Assembly: GCA_014804225.1 (NCBI GenBank)
Contig: JAAVAF010000008.1
Coordinates: 1-20,686, forward strand
Length of the DNA: 20,686 nucleotides
Source: Lachnospiraceae bacterium
Lineage (GTDB): Bacteria; Bacillota; Clostridia; Lachnospirales; Lachnospiraceae
Direction of reading: 5' to 3'
In this document: positions 1 through 7,164 of the stretch, one piece after another
How the letters are laid out: every line of letters starts with the position of its first letter
Position numbering within the stretch: the stretch's first letter is position 1
Program-made: the position numbers and the translations under genes
Notes under the pieces: generated by a model
The model's database searches: none
What the model was told of the DNA's origin: nothing
Seen by the model: the letters and a program-made list of their open reading frames with translations, nothing else

Positions 1-17
1 AGGAGCAGATTGTTAAG

Positions 18-542
18 ATGGATTATTATAAGGCATTTCCTTCTTATATGGGTTATGGCGATATGCCCTACAACAATACAATATATCAAGGCTATGGCAG
101 ACCGAATCATACAATCATACAACAGCCGATGGCGTTTCCCGAGGACAGGATATTGGAGGATATGGAATACTTGCAGCAGATGTATCCGACCTATGCGAAA
201 CGGTATCAGAGCGTTATTAGCAGTGTCGTAGACAAGATGGATTATGACAGCAGCTTTATCTATGACCAGTATCCCGATAAACTTAGTATCGGGCGCATGG
301 TAGAGAGTGTCATGGTTGTCATCAAGGCAGACGAGGAAAATAATGCAGACAGTATGGCGCGTATGGAAAAAGGCGGGGAGGCACAAAATCCGGAAAGCGA
401 CAACGTGAGCGCAGACACGCTGACGGAGAGGGCGCCCTGGAGTGAGAAAGAGTCGTGGATTAAAGAACTTGTCACGGTATTGATGTACTATGAAATACTT
501 GCCCGCAGAAAACGCAGACAGAAAAAGTATTGGACGATATAA
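18..542 (+). CDS. Hypothetical acidic protein, 174 aa
   Basis: I do not recognise a function. The protein starts with a Tyr/Pro/Gly/Asn-rich segment (residues 1-40), followed by a helical part with the pattern MEYLQQMYPTYAKRY and then DKMDY..S.IYDQYPDK (about residues 50-92). That arrangement resembles conserved hypothetical proteins of Lachnospiraceae. An acidic, low-complexity linker (about 105-140) leads into a very basic C-terminus (ARRKRRQKK). There is no signal peptide and no membrane segment, so it is probably cytoplasmic. The start at 18 follows AGGAG at 1-5, a long spacing of 12 nt. The frame stays open to the window edge, so the true start could lie upstream. The gene ends just before a bidirectional terminator shared with the convergent XRE gene. 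I am sure it is coding and unsure of its role. Confidence 0.75.
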   Translation: MDYYKAFPSYMGYGDMPYNNTIYQGYGRPNHTIIQQPMAFPEDRILEDMEYLQQMYPTYAKRYQSVISSVVDKMDYDSSFIYDQYPDKLSIGRMVESVMVVIKADEENNADSMARMEKGGEAQNPESDNVSADTLTERAPWSEKESWIKELVTVLMYYEILARRKRRQKKYWTI

Positions 543-556
543 ATAAAAAAGCATGA

Positions 557-596
557 AAAATTACACCGACTGTGAAATAGTCGGTGTAATTTTTTT
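557..596. terminator. Bidirectional intrinsic terminator
   Basis: A perfect 12-bp stem (ATTACACCGACT at 560-571 with AGTCGGTGTAAT at 579-590) encloses a 7-nt loop. It is followed by a T-run at 590-596 on the + strand and preceded by an A-run at 556-560, which is a T-run on the minus strand. It sits between the convergent stop codons at 542 and 608, so it can end both genes. Confidence 0.93.
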
Positions 597-607
597 GGTA
601 AAGCAGG

Positions 608-934
608 CTATTGATCTGCAAAATTTTGTGCGATCATAACCTGCATTGCAGCAAGAATGATCTGCAGCTGTTTATCTGTGCATTTGTGTGCATAATTGTT
701 GATATCCTGCAGCAGAGGACGTTCCTTTGTGGATACAAACAGCAAGCTGTCTAACGACAGGCTGAGCACATCACACAGTCTGAAAAGTACTTCAATAGAT
801 GGCATACGGTGTTCACTCTCTAAATGTTTATAATGAGTTGGTGAAACATCTATCATTTCCGCAACTTGCTCCTGTGTCAGATTCATTTTAATACGCGCAG
901 TGCGTATTGCATTTCCTAAAATTCCCTTTTCCAT
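608..934 (-). CDS. XRE/Cro-type HTH transcriptional regulator
   Basis: A 108-aa DNA-binding regulator. Residues about 7-62 form a typical XRE/Cro-C1 helix-turn-helix domain: an RTARIKMNLTQEQVAE segment (helices 1-2), a recognition segment around VSPTHYKHLE, then PSIEVLFRLCDVLSLSLDSLL. The remaining 45 residues are helical and may dimerise; there is no peptidase or sensor domain. The start at 934 (ATG on the minus strand) has its nearest good Shine-Dalgarno, GGAG, about 18 nt away, which is longer than ideal, and no better in-frame start was found. It is divergent from the first methyltransferase gene, across a region holding several TCTC-N5-GAGA palindromes. One of these lies within its own candidate promoter, so autoregulation and control of the neighbouring glycan genes are the natural inference. 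Confidence 0.88.
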   Translation of the reverse strand: MEKGILGNAIRTARIKMNLTQEQVAEMIDVSPTHYKHLESEHRMPSIEVLFRLCDVLSLSLDSLLFVSTKERPLLQDINNYAHKCTDKQLQIILAAMQVMIAQNFADQ

Positions 935-967
935 AATCTTAAATTTTTTTCACTCCTTTTCAATAGC

Positions 968-978
968 ATATAGAGAAC
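968..978 (+). promoter_or_regulatory. Candidate operator half-site in the XRE leader
   Basis: The 11-mer ATATAGAGAAC occurs here on the + strand and again on the minus strand at 1068-1078 as one arm of a palindrome. A 10/11 match lies at 3886-3896 just downstream of the second methyltransferase promoter. This copy is in the expected 5' leader of the XRE gene, about 34 nt before its start codon. Confidence 0.45.
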
Positions 979-1015
979 ATCACTTGTTTTAAACTTGCTT
1001 TGAGAGAAATAAAAA

Positions 1016-1028
1016 TCTCAATAAGAGA
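1016..1028. promoter_or_regulatory. TCTC-N5-GAGA palindrome in the XRE leader
   Basis: TCTC (1016-1019), five bases, GAGA (1025-1028). It shares the half-site sequence and 5-bp spacing of the palindromes at 1069-1083 and 1217-1233. It lies between the candidate XRE promoter and the XRE start codon, a position suited to autorepression. Binding by XRE is inferred. Confidence 0.5.
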
Positions 1029-1061
1029 CAAAAAGGCGATAGACAATATTACATATAAAAC

Positions 1062-1090
1062 AAAATAGTTCTCTATATGAGAATATCCAA
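1062..1090 (-). promoter_or_regulatory. Candidate XRE promoter with an operator in the spacer
   Basis: On the minus strand, TTGGAT (1085-1090) and TATTTT (1062-1067) are separated by exactly 17 bp. Both hexamers are imperfect. The spacer is almost filled by the perfect palindrome TTCTC-N5-GAGAA at 1069-1083. The same layout, with the palindrome between -35 and -10, is seen at the first methyltransferase promoter. It would give a leader of about 120 nt before the XRE gene. Confidence 0.5.
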
Positions 1091-1208
1091 TAAAAATATA
1101 AATAGATTGTTTTAATATTACAGGCATAATATTTTCAATTTTGCCGATAAAATAAAGGTTTTTGTTTGTTTTATTTTTTGTGTAAAAAATCTAAAAAAAC
1201 AAAAAAGG

Positions 1209-1237
1209 TTGCAAAATATCTCTTAGAGAGATATAAT
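1209..1237 (+). promoter_or_regulatory. Sigma-A promoter with an embedded palindromic operator
   Basis: TTGCAA (1209-1214), a 17-bp spacer, and a perfect TATAAT (1232-1237). The palindrome TATCTCTTAGAGAGATA (1217-1233) fills the spacer and touches the -10, so a bound protein would block RNA polymerase. Expected transcription start is near 1244, giving a leader of about 66 nt that carries two more degenerate sites. It drives the methyltransferase at 1310 and probably the glucosyltransferase at 2292. Confidence 0.85.
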
Positions 1238-1309
1238 ATCACTCAAAGAGAATAAATAAATCTCTTTAAGAATACAAACTGGAAAGATGTTAAAGATTAG
1301 GTACACGGT

Positions 1310-2224
1310 ATGGATATAAAAAAAATAAAAACAAAGATAAAAGCGTATATACCTAAAACAATAAAAACATATTTTGTCAGCAGAAATAGTAAATTTTTAC
1401 AAGGCATCAGTAAACAGCAGAGGGGATTAGAAATAGGTCCGTCACATAGTCCGATTGCGCCAAAAAGAGAGGGATACTGTGTGGAAACTGTTGATCATTT
1501 AAGTGCAGAAGAACTAAAAGAGCACTATAAAAATGATGGCGTAAACTTAAAGGCAATTGAACCTGTTGATTATATATGGAAAGGTGGGAGCTATTATCAA
1601 CTGATACAAAAAGAAGGGTATTACGACTACATCATTGCTTCCCATATGATTGAGCATTCTACGGATTTTTGCGGTTTCTTAAAGGACTGTTCTAAGATGT
1701 TGACCAAAAACGGAATATTGCGGCTTGCTGTGCCTGATAAAAGATATTGCTTTGACCATTATCGCACGACTACGGGATTGGCAGAAATTGTAAATAATGT
1801 GTATAAGCCTGCAAATCTTCAGCTAGTAGGGGATGTGGCAGAATATTATATGAATGTTGTGATGCGAAAGGGGAGTATTTCATGGGATAAACCATTTCTG
1901 CCGCTGTTTCGTTATACTGCCCGTCGCAGGGATAAGGATTTTTCCTTTGTGCATGACTGTCATACGGCTTTGGCAGGCATGAGAAGAGCTGAGAAAGGCG
2001 AATATATTGACATTCACCACTATGTTTTTACACCGGCTTCCTTTGAACTGCTAATTTATGATTTGCGCCTTTTGGAAATGATTGATCTGAAAATTGTTCA
2101 TATGTGGGATACGTGCGGGAACGAATTTATTGTTACGCTGCAAAAGACGGAAGAAAAATTAGAGTGGAACCCGCAGTATCGTCAACAATTGCTGCGAATG
2201 CGTGATAAGCAGAACAGAGTGTAG
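1310..2224 (+). CDS. SAM-dependent methyltransferase (glycan-locus type), copy 1
   Basis: A 304-aa class I methyltransferase-like protein. A basic N-terminus (1-35) leads to the SAM-binding glycine motif as GLEIGPS (39-45). YDYIIASHMIEH (105-116) is the late-strand motif typical of Methyltransf_11-type enzymes, and PDKRYCFDHYR (142-152) is characteristic of a family found in polysaccharide loci. There is no signal peptide, so it should be cytoplasmic; the acceptor is probably a sugar or lipid-linked glycan precursor, which is inference from context. The Shine-Dalgarno is weak (AGG near 1298-1300). It is a paralogue of the protein encoded at 3976-4863. The glucosyltransferase gene follows 67 bp downstream with no terminator between, so they are probably co-transcribed from the palindrome-containing promoter. 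Confidence 0.85.
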   Translation: MDIKKIKTKIKAYIPKTIKTYFVSRNSKFLQGISKQQRGLEIGPSHSPIAPKREGYCVETVDHLSAEELKEHYKNDGVNLKAIEPVDYIWKGGSYYQLIQKEGYYDYIIASHMIEHSTDFCGFLKDCSKMLTKNGILRLAVPDKRYCFDHYRTTTGLAEIVNNVYKPANLQLVGDVAEYYMNVVMRKGSISWDKPFLPLFRYTARRRDKDFSFVHDCHTALAGMRRAEKGEYIDIHHYVFTPASFELLIYDLRLLEMIDLKIVHMWDTCGNEFIVTLQKTEEKLEWNPQYRQQLLRMRDKQNRV

Positions 2225-2291
2225 GTGAACAGGATGAATAGAGGGTACATTTGAATACGTTTTATATGAAGGGCAATAAAAGGAGCAAAGT

Positions 2292-3809
2292 ATGAGGTTT
2301 TATGAGTATGCCAAACAAAAATATCATTTATGGCTCACCGTGTTTTTGATTGCACTGTGCAGTCATGGCACAATGATGTTCAGTAATAGTGTTGGCATTG
2401 ATACAGAAGATATCATTACGTTAAAGGATTTGTTTTATAATGGCTGGCTTTCCGTAGGGAGGCAGGGATTGGTTTTACTCAAAGCACTGCTGGGGACAAA
2501 GGTTTTTAATCCATATCTGGCGGGTGCGGCGTCCCTGTTTTTTATTACAATGACATGCTTTTTGTGGACGTATCTCTTTTCGTATATTTCCCAAAAGGAT
2601 AATTTGGCTGCAGAGCTTTTGTTTTCTGTCTTGCTTATTGTCTCACCGTTGATGACGGAGCAGTTTTATTTTAAGCTGCAGTCGATGGAGGTGACAGCAG
2701 GGTTTTGCCTGACAGCCGTAAGCCTCTTTTTGCTTTATCGTGCCGCAGAGTTTGATTGCGGCAGAGAACGATATGCATTGACGATAGGCTCTGCATTGCT
2801 CAACCTTGTTTTGTTCAGCCTGTATCAGGTGATGCTTGCGCTATTTATATTTGGTGCAGCGGCGTGCTTTTTTTTACATTATTTTGTCAGGGAAAACAGG
2901 GAGCGTAGTATATTGATGCGCTTTGCAGTTCTATCGCCAGTGGTTTTTTTGGTCAGCTTTATCGGAAATCAAGTGATTACGGCAATCTGGTTTGGAACGG
3001 GGATGACGTATCTGACGACACAGTCGGCATGGTTTTCACTGCCTCTTCGGGATTGTCTGCTTCGGATTTTGAATCATACAGGAAGAATTGCAATCAGCTG
3101 GGGGCTGCATTATACCAAGTTTTATCCGATCGGCTGCCTGCTGCTTGTGATTTTGGTCATATGTCTTGTGAAAAAAAGGGCGGACAATAAGGGCTTGTTT
3201 TTGGGGATATTTAGTCTGCTGATGGTCATGGGAGGGCCTCTTTACATGACCGTTATTTGTGCGGGAGAGCCTGTGCTGCGCTCCCAGCTTGTGATGCCGT
3301 TTGCACTGGGCTTTCTTGCGTATGTACTTATTTTGCTGGCGGGACACAACAGGAGGCTGATGTATGCCTTGATTGTCCTATGTATCATTGCGGGATATGG
3401 GCAGTTAAACGTCACACTCCGGCTGAATTATACGGATATGGTCCGATATGAAAGTGATGTACGCATTGCAGCTTCGATTATGGAAGAAATCAATAAGCTT
3501 GAGGACGATACGCATTCGTATCCTGTGATATTTATCGGAAAGCATCATGCGGAGTTAAACAATTCGTGTGTTCAAGGTGAATTAATAGGATATTCCTTTT
3601 TTGAATGGGATACGGACATTGAACCGTATAGTTTTTTCAGTACACGCAGGATATTGGGATTTCTGCACACATTGGGCGGAAACTATGCACAGGGAAATGA
3701 ACAACAGTTCGGTGAAGCGATCGCATACAGTCAGGGTATGAATAATTGGCCGATGCGAGGCAGCATAAAACTGCATGACGGATACATCATTGTGAAGCTA
3801 AGTGATTGA
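2292..3809 (+). CDS. GtrII-like membrane glucosyltransferase
   Basis: A 505-aa polytopic membrane protein. The first transmembrane segment (about 12-32) is followed by an extracytoplasmic stretch with an acidic residue pair (D37, E39) and the GWLSVGRQG segment (51-59), which matches the N-terminal pattern of the Glucos_trans_II (GtrII) family. Some ten more hydrophobic segments follow, and a soluble C-terminal tail runs from about residue 385. Family members are thought to transfer glucose from undecaprenyl-phosphate-glucose onto a surface polymer outside the membrane, so this one probably decorates a teichoic-acid-like or capsular glycan. AAAAGGAG at 2278-2285 gives an ideal spacing of 6 nt to the ATG. 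No flippase or UndP-glucose synthase lies in the window. The family call rests on the N-terminal pattern and topology. Confidence 0.78.
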   Translation: MRFYEYAKQKYHLWLTVFLIALCSHGTMMFSNSVGIDTEDIITLKDLFYNGWLSVGRQGLVLLKALLGTKVFNPYLAGAASLFFITMTCFLWTYLFSYISQKDNLAAELLFSVLLIVSPLMTEQFYFKLQSMEVTAGFCLTAVSLFLLYRAAEFDCGRERYALTIGSALLNLVLFSLYQVMLALFIFGAAACFFLHYFVRENRERSILMRFAVLSPVVFLVSFIGNQVITAIWFGTGMTYLTTQSAWFSLPLRDCLLRILNHTGRIAISWGLHYTKFYPIGCLLLVILVICLVKKRADNKGLFLGIFSLLMVMGGPLYMTVICAGEPVLRSQLVMPFALGFLAYVLILLAGHNRRLMYALIVLCIIAGYGQLNVTLRLNYTDMVRYESDVRIAASIMEEINKLEDDTHSYPVIFIGKHHAELNNSCVQGELIGYSFFEWDTDIEPYSFFSTRRILGFLHTLGGNYAQGNEQQFGEAIAYSQGMNNWPMRGSIKLHDGYIIVKLSD

Positions 3810-3851
3810 ACAGACGATAAAGCTGTCCCCTTTCCTTTTTTGCCAAAACGG

Positions 3852-3880
3852 TTGAAAAATCTCCCTAAAAGAAATATAAT
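3852..3880 (+). promoter_or_regulatory. Sigma-A promoter for methyltransferase copy 2
   Basis: TTGAAA (3852-3857), 17 bp, TATAAT (3875-3880). It is identical to the promoter at 1209-1237 at 23 of 29 positions, including the TCTC half-site in the spacer (3860-3863), while the GAGA half has decayed. Downstream, CACT and AGAGAA elements (3882-3896) also recur in the same order as at 1239-1252. It probably starts the long unit that includes the acylation genes. Confidence 0.82.
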
Positions 3881-3975
3881 ACACTTTATAGAGAACCGAC
3901 AAATTATGAAAAGAGATGGCTGTTTTGTTTATGCGCAATACTTGAACTGCGAAAGCGAAACAGAAGGAGAAAACG

Positions 3976-4863
3976 ATGCTTGGAAAGATACGAGGGATGA
4001 GGGCGTTAAAGAAGGCGCAGGAATGTGAGCAGAACCATTTTGGCAGAATGCTTACAGGGATTACAAAGGAGCAGTTTGGGTTGGAAATAGGGCCATCTCT
4101 TCGTCCTTGTGCGCCAAAACGCGAAGGGTACCATGTAGAGATTGTAGATTGGTTGGATAGAAAGGGGTTGATTGACAAGTATCAGGGCATGGGGCTTGAT
4201 ACAAGCAAAATTGAGGAAGTGGATTACATATGGGACGGACGTTCTTATGCGGAGGTAACAGGGAAGCGTGGCAGTTATGATTATATTATCGCATCGCACG
4301 TGATTGAGCATGTACCGGATTTTATCGGATTTTTGAAGGATTGCTCCAGTATGCTCAAACCAAACGGAATCCTGTCACTTGCCGTACCGGACAAGCGGTT
4401 TACGTTGGATCATTTCAGAATGGTAACAACGACCGGAAAAGTAATCAACGATTATCTTTCAAAAGATAAATACGGTTCCATGGGGGCGCTTACGGATTAC
4501 TGGAATCATGTAATTCGCAGGGATGGATTGACCTCATGGCAAAGAACACAAGATAAAAAAATTAAGAAAACATATGAATTTATCCATGACGAAGAGTTCA
4601 ATCGTCAAAGCTATAAGGATAGCGTGGGAGTGGAAGCCGTTCGGGATTTTCATCAGAATGTTTTTACGCCGGCATCTTTTGAGCTTTTGATATACGAGTT
4701 ATGGGAGTATGAGCTGATTGATCTAAAGATTGCAACGTTGTATGACACGACGGCGGAAGAGTTTATCGTGTCGATGCGAAAGTCAGCGCAGCGCCCTGTA
4801 ATGAGTGGGGAGGAGCGTATGGAATTAATACGCAGAGTATCCCGCGAAAATGTAGTAGACTAA
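3976..4863 (+). CDS. SAM-dependent methyltransferase (glycan-locus type), copy 2
   Basis: A 295-aa paralogue of the 1310-2224 product. Shared motifs are GLEIGPS (35-41), an APKREGY segment, VDYIWDG, YDYIIASHVIEHVPD (101-115), PDKRFTLDHFR (138-148) and a C-terminal FTPASFELLIYEL block. The N-terminus is shorter than in copy 1. It is probably a cytoplasmic SAM-dependent enzyme acting on a sugar or glycan intermediate; the substrate is unknown. AAGGAG at 3964-3969 sits 6 nt before the ATG. It has its own promoter, near-identical to that of copy 1, so the two copies probably respond to the same regulator. The DUF3048 gene begins 34 bp after the stop with no terminator between them. Confidence 0.85.
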   Translation: MLGKIRGMRALKKAQECEQNHFGRMLTGITKEQFGLEIGPSLRPCAPKREGYHVEIVDWLDRKGLIDKYQGMGLDTSKIEEVDYIWDGRSYAEVTGKRGSYDYIIASHVIEHVPDFIGFLKDCSSMLKPNGILSLAVPDKRFTLDHFRMVTTTGKVINDYLSKDKYGSMGALTDYWNHVIRRDGLTSWQRTQDKKIKKTYEFIHDEEFNRQSYKDSVGVEAVRDFHQNVFTPASFELLIYELWEYELIDLKIATLYDTTAEEFIVSMRKSAQRPVMSGEERMELIRRVSRENVVD

Positions 4864-4897
4864 CAGACTAAGAATGAATTGGAAAGGAAGAAGATGA

Positions 4898-6028
4898 ATG
4901 AGAAAACGAAATCAGAATAAAATGTATCGAATGGTATGTGCAGCGGTATTGACAGCAATCGCCGTAATGTCTGTTGGCAGCAGCAGTATGGCAGCAGAAG
5001 AAACCATCCCTCCAACGGCGGCAGAAACTACGCTTCCGACAACGCCGATTGATTTGGCGGCATGGGTCGGACAAATGCAGCAGCCTACACAGACTGTCGG
5101 AAATTTGTATCGCAGTGAGCTGACAAATGAGTGGATTGATGTAAGTCTCATGCAGCAGCGTCCGGTGGCAATTATGGTTGACAATGAGAAGATTGCGCTT
5201 CCTCACTATGGGCTGACAGAGGCGGACGTGGTATACGAGATGATGAACAGCACGGCAAACGATCGGATTACGCGTCTGATGGCAGTTGTCAAGGATTGGG
5301 AGAAAATCACGCGGTTTGGAAATATTCGTAGTACAAGACAGACAAATGTTATGCTTGCGGCAGAATGGAATGCAGTTTTATGCCATGACGGGGGACCGTT
5401 CTATATTAATGAGTGGATTGCAAGAGATTATGCTAATAATTTAAGTGGCGGATTTTCTCGAATCAATAATGGTAAAGCAAGAGAATTTACAGAGTACATT
5501 TCTGCAGGCGAGCTGACAAAGAGATTCCAGAGTGCAGGATATAGCAAAGAGTATAATGCTTTTTATCCCGGAAAACATTTCAATTTCTCTGATGTAGAAT
5601 TGGATTTGTCGGCGAATCCGACAGCAAGAGTATGTAATCAGATTGTTCTGCCGTTTCCACACAATCAGTCAACACTGATGTATAATGCAGCAACGGGAAC
5701 CTATGATTACTATGAATATGGAAAAGCGCATACAGATCCTTTGCATAACAATGCACCTCTTACCTTTAAAAATCTGTTGATACAGGATACAACGTTTGCA
5801 CAGCTTGATAAGAACGGTTACCTGATTTACAATGCAATTGACGTTGGACGTTCCGGCTATTATATTACAAACGGTAAAGCGATTGAAGTCGTATGGGCAA
5901 AGCTTGGAGAGAATGCGCCGACTGTTTATTTTGATAAACTGACAGGTGCGCCGATTCAGATTAACACAGGAAAGACGTATATTGCGCTGGTGCCTTCCGA
6001 TTCTTGGGCAAATGTCGTTATTCAGTAA
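4898..6028 (+). CDS. DUF3048 (YerB-like) exported protein, copy 1
   Basis: A 376-aa protein with a basic N-terminus, a hydrophobic core and a likely signal peptidase I site after SSMAA (about residue 33). There is no lipobox cysteine, so it is predicted to be secreted or surface-trapped. After a Thr/Pro-rich linker (35-65) the DUF3048 region begins: QRPVAIMVDNE (87-97), GLTEADVVYE (105-114), RITRLMAVV (123-131), RSTR (144-147) and LCHDGGPFY (161-169). A C-terminal DUF3048 part follows. The family's biochemical role is not known to me. It closely resembles the lipoprotein at 11688-12818, roughly 70% by eye over the last 300 residues. The start at 4898 follows AAAGGAAG (4883-4890); an overlapping ATG at 4894 stops after eight codons. 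It lies between a methyltransferase and the SGNH-like pair. Confidence 0.88.
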   Translation: MRKRNQNKMYRMVCAAVLTAIAVMSVGSSSMAAEETIPPTAAETTLPTTPIDLAAWVGQMQQPTQTVGNLYRSELTNEWIDVSLMQQRPVAIMVDNEKIALPHYGLTEADVVYEMMNSTANDRITRLMAVVKDWEKITRFGNIRSTRQTNVMLAAEWNAVLCHDGGPFYINEWIARDYANNLSGGFSRINNGKAREFTEYISAGELTKRFQSAGYSKEYNAFYPGKHFNFSDVELDLSANPTARVCNQIVLPFPHNQSTLMYNAATGTYDYYEYGKAHTDPLHNNAPLTFKNLLIQDTTFAQLDKNGYLIYNAIDVGRSGYYITNGKAIEVVWAKLGENAPTVYFDKLTGAPIQINTGKTYIALVPSDSWANVVIQ

Positions 6029-6083
6029 TAACAGACAGCAATCTATGCGGTAAAACAGGATACAAACGCTTGCGGAAAGGAGT

Positions 6084-7154
6084 ATGTGCGTGAAATTAGG
6101 GATATCAAAACGAATTGTGATTTTTTTGAGCTGCTGTATGATGGCGTTTATGACATCATTTTTGCCGGCGTTGTCCGTAAATGCTGCAACCGTTTATGTT
6201 AGTGACGGAATTGCGCATGATGAGGGATATATTTTTATCGGGGAAAGCCATATGCAGGTTGCGGCATTTTCTATGCAGCAGGATGCGCTCGGTAATATAC
6301 CGGGACTGGAGGATGTTCAATATTTTTTGCAGTTGGACAGTTCTATTGTGTCTGATGATAACGGTGGTCCGGGAACATTTACCATGTCGGGAAATCTGTT
6401 TTTTGTGTTTGAGGGAACAGGGAGAGCGGACGAACTGAAGGTACAAATCAGCAAGGAGTATATCTACAGTGACGGAGCAGGAACACAAGGAGGCGCGGTA
6501 CAGAAAATCCATACGATTATGGATACCAATCCCAATATTGCGCATTGGAATATTATTTCTTTTCATGGTGCAAATGCTGCGCTAAGAGGCAGTAAAGAGC
6601 TTGCAGATTACTATGCAGCGTCTTATAGAAATTGGATTGACTATGAATTTCCAGACGCAGACTGTTACTTTTTACCGCAGTCTACAATGACAAAGAACTT
6701 TAAGATTTTCTGCAAAGATAAAGAGGTGTTTAATCGGACGCTTGCAGAGGCATTTCCGGAGAACTATTTAGATATCATGCCGTTCTTCTGGGAGCATTAT
6801 CCGCAGGGACTCATGGATCCTCAGCAGAAATCGGATTTAGTGCATTGGAGTGACCAGACGTATTATGAGATGGTATGCAGCATCATTAATCAGACGAAGG
6901 AAAAGCGGGCACTAGGAAGTAGTATTCCCATGCAGGAACCGCAGATGGAGATTATCGCACAGAATATACTGCTTTATACAAATGACATGACTGTCATATA
7001 TGAAGCACCTGACTTTAATGGCAGTGTTCTTTTGCCTTCTTGCGAGGCAGGACTTCCGATACAGGTGACTGGTGTGACAAGCAATGGATATTTTCAGATT
7101 CAGTTAGGCGAAACAGTCGGTTATGTGATGGGAAACGGATTAAGTGCGCAGTAA
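6084..7154 (+). CDS. Secreted SGNH-hydrolase-like protein with SH3-like tail
   Basis: A 356-aa exported protein. The signal peptide ends at SVNA-A (about residue 35). The body looks SGNH/GDSL-like: FIGESH (51-56) stands where block I GDS is expected, with S55 as candidate nucleophile; HGAN (161-164) resembles the block III GxN; and DLVHW (251-255) fits the block V DxxH. Residues about 292-354 resemble a bacterial SH3 domain (IAQNILLYTN at the start, GYFQIQLGETVGYV near the end), which often binds cell wall. It probably acts outside the cell as an esterase or acyltransferase on an acylated glycan, given the MBOAT gene downstream. AAAGGAG (about 6075-6081) is close to the ATG. The SGNH call is motif-based; blocks are divergent from classic members. 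Confidence 0.68.
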   Translation: MCVKLGISKRIVIFLSCCMMAFMTSFLPALSVNAATVYVSDGIAHDEGYIFIGESHMQVAAFSMQQDALGNIPGLEDVQYFLQLDSSIVSDDNGGPGTFTMSGNLFFVFEGTGRADELKVQISKEYIYSDGAGTQGGAVQKIHTIMDTNPNIAHWNIISFHGANAALRGSKELADYYAASYRNWIDYEFPDADCYFLPQSTMTKNFKIFCKDKEVFNRTLAEAFPENYLDIMPFFWEHYPQGLMDPQQKSDLVHWSDQTYYEMVCSIINQTKEKRALGSSIPMQEPQMEIIAQNILLYTNDMTVIYEAPDFNGSVLLPSCEAGLPIQVTGVTSNGYFQIQLGETVGYVMGNGLSAQ

Positions 7155-7164
7155 GGGAGACTAT

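Larger units (their letters stand above)
935..1309. other. Divergent AT-rich regulatory region
   Basis: A 375-bp gap with no coding sequence. It contains the candidate XRE promoter and the methyltransferase promoter. Three clear TCTC-N5-GAGA palindromes (1016-1028, 1069-1083, 1219-1231) and further partial sites are present: around 1002-1007, TCAC-N5-GAGA at 1239-1251, and TCTC-N5-GAAT at 1261-1273. A-tracts at about 1184-1208, just upstream of the + strand -35, could act as an UP element. Nothing else is apparent. Confidence 0.75.

Noticed and set aside
935..1309. Invertible promoter (phase-variation switch)
   Set aside because: The region is rich in palindromes, but no pair of long matching inverted repeats flanks the promoter and no recombinase gene is in the window. 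Operators explain the pattern better.
4894..4920. Short leader peptide starting at the ATG at 4894
   Set aside because: Eight codons overlapping the DUF3048 start by chance; no attenuator structure or regulatory codon run is seen.
7144..7164. GTG start for the second SGNH-like gene
   Set aside because: It lies within the previous gene's last codons and upstream of the good ribosome-binding site, which points to the ATG at 7165.
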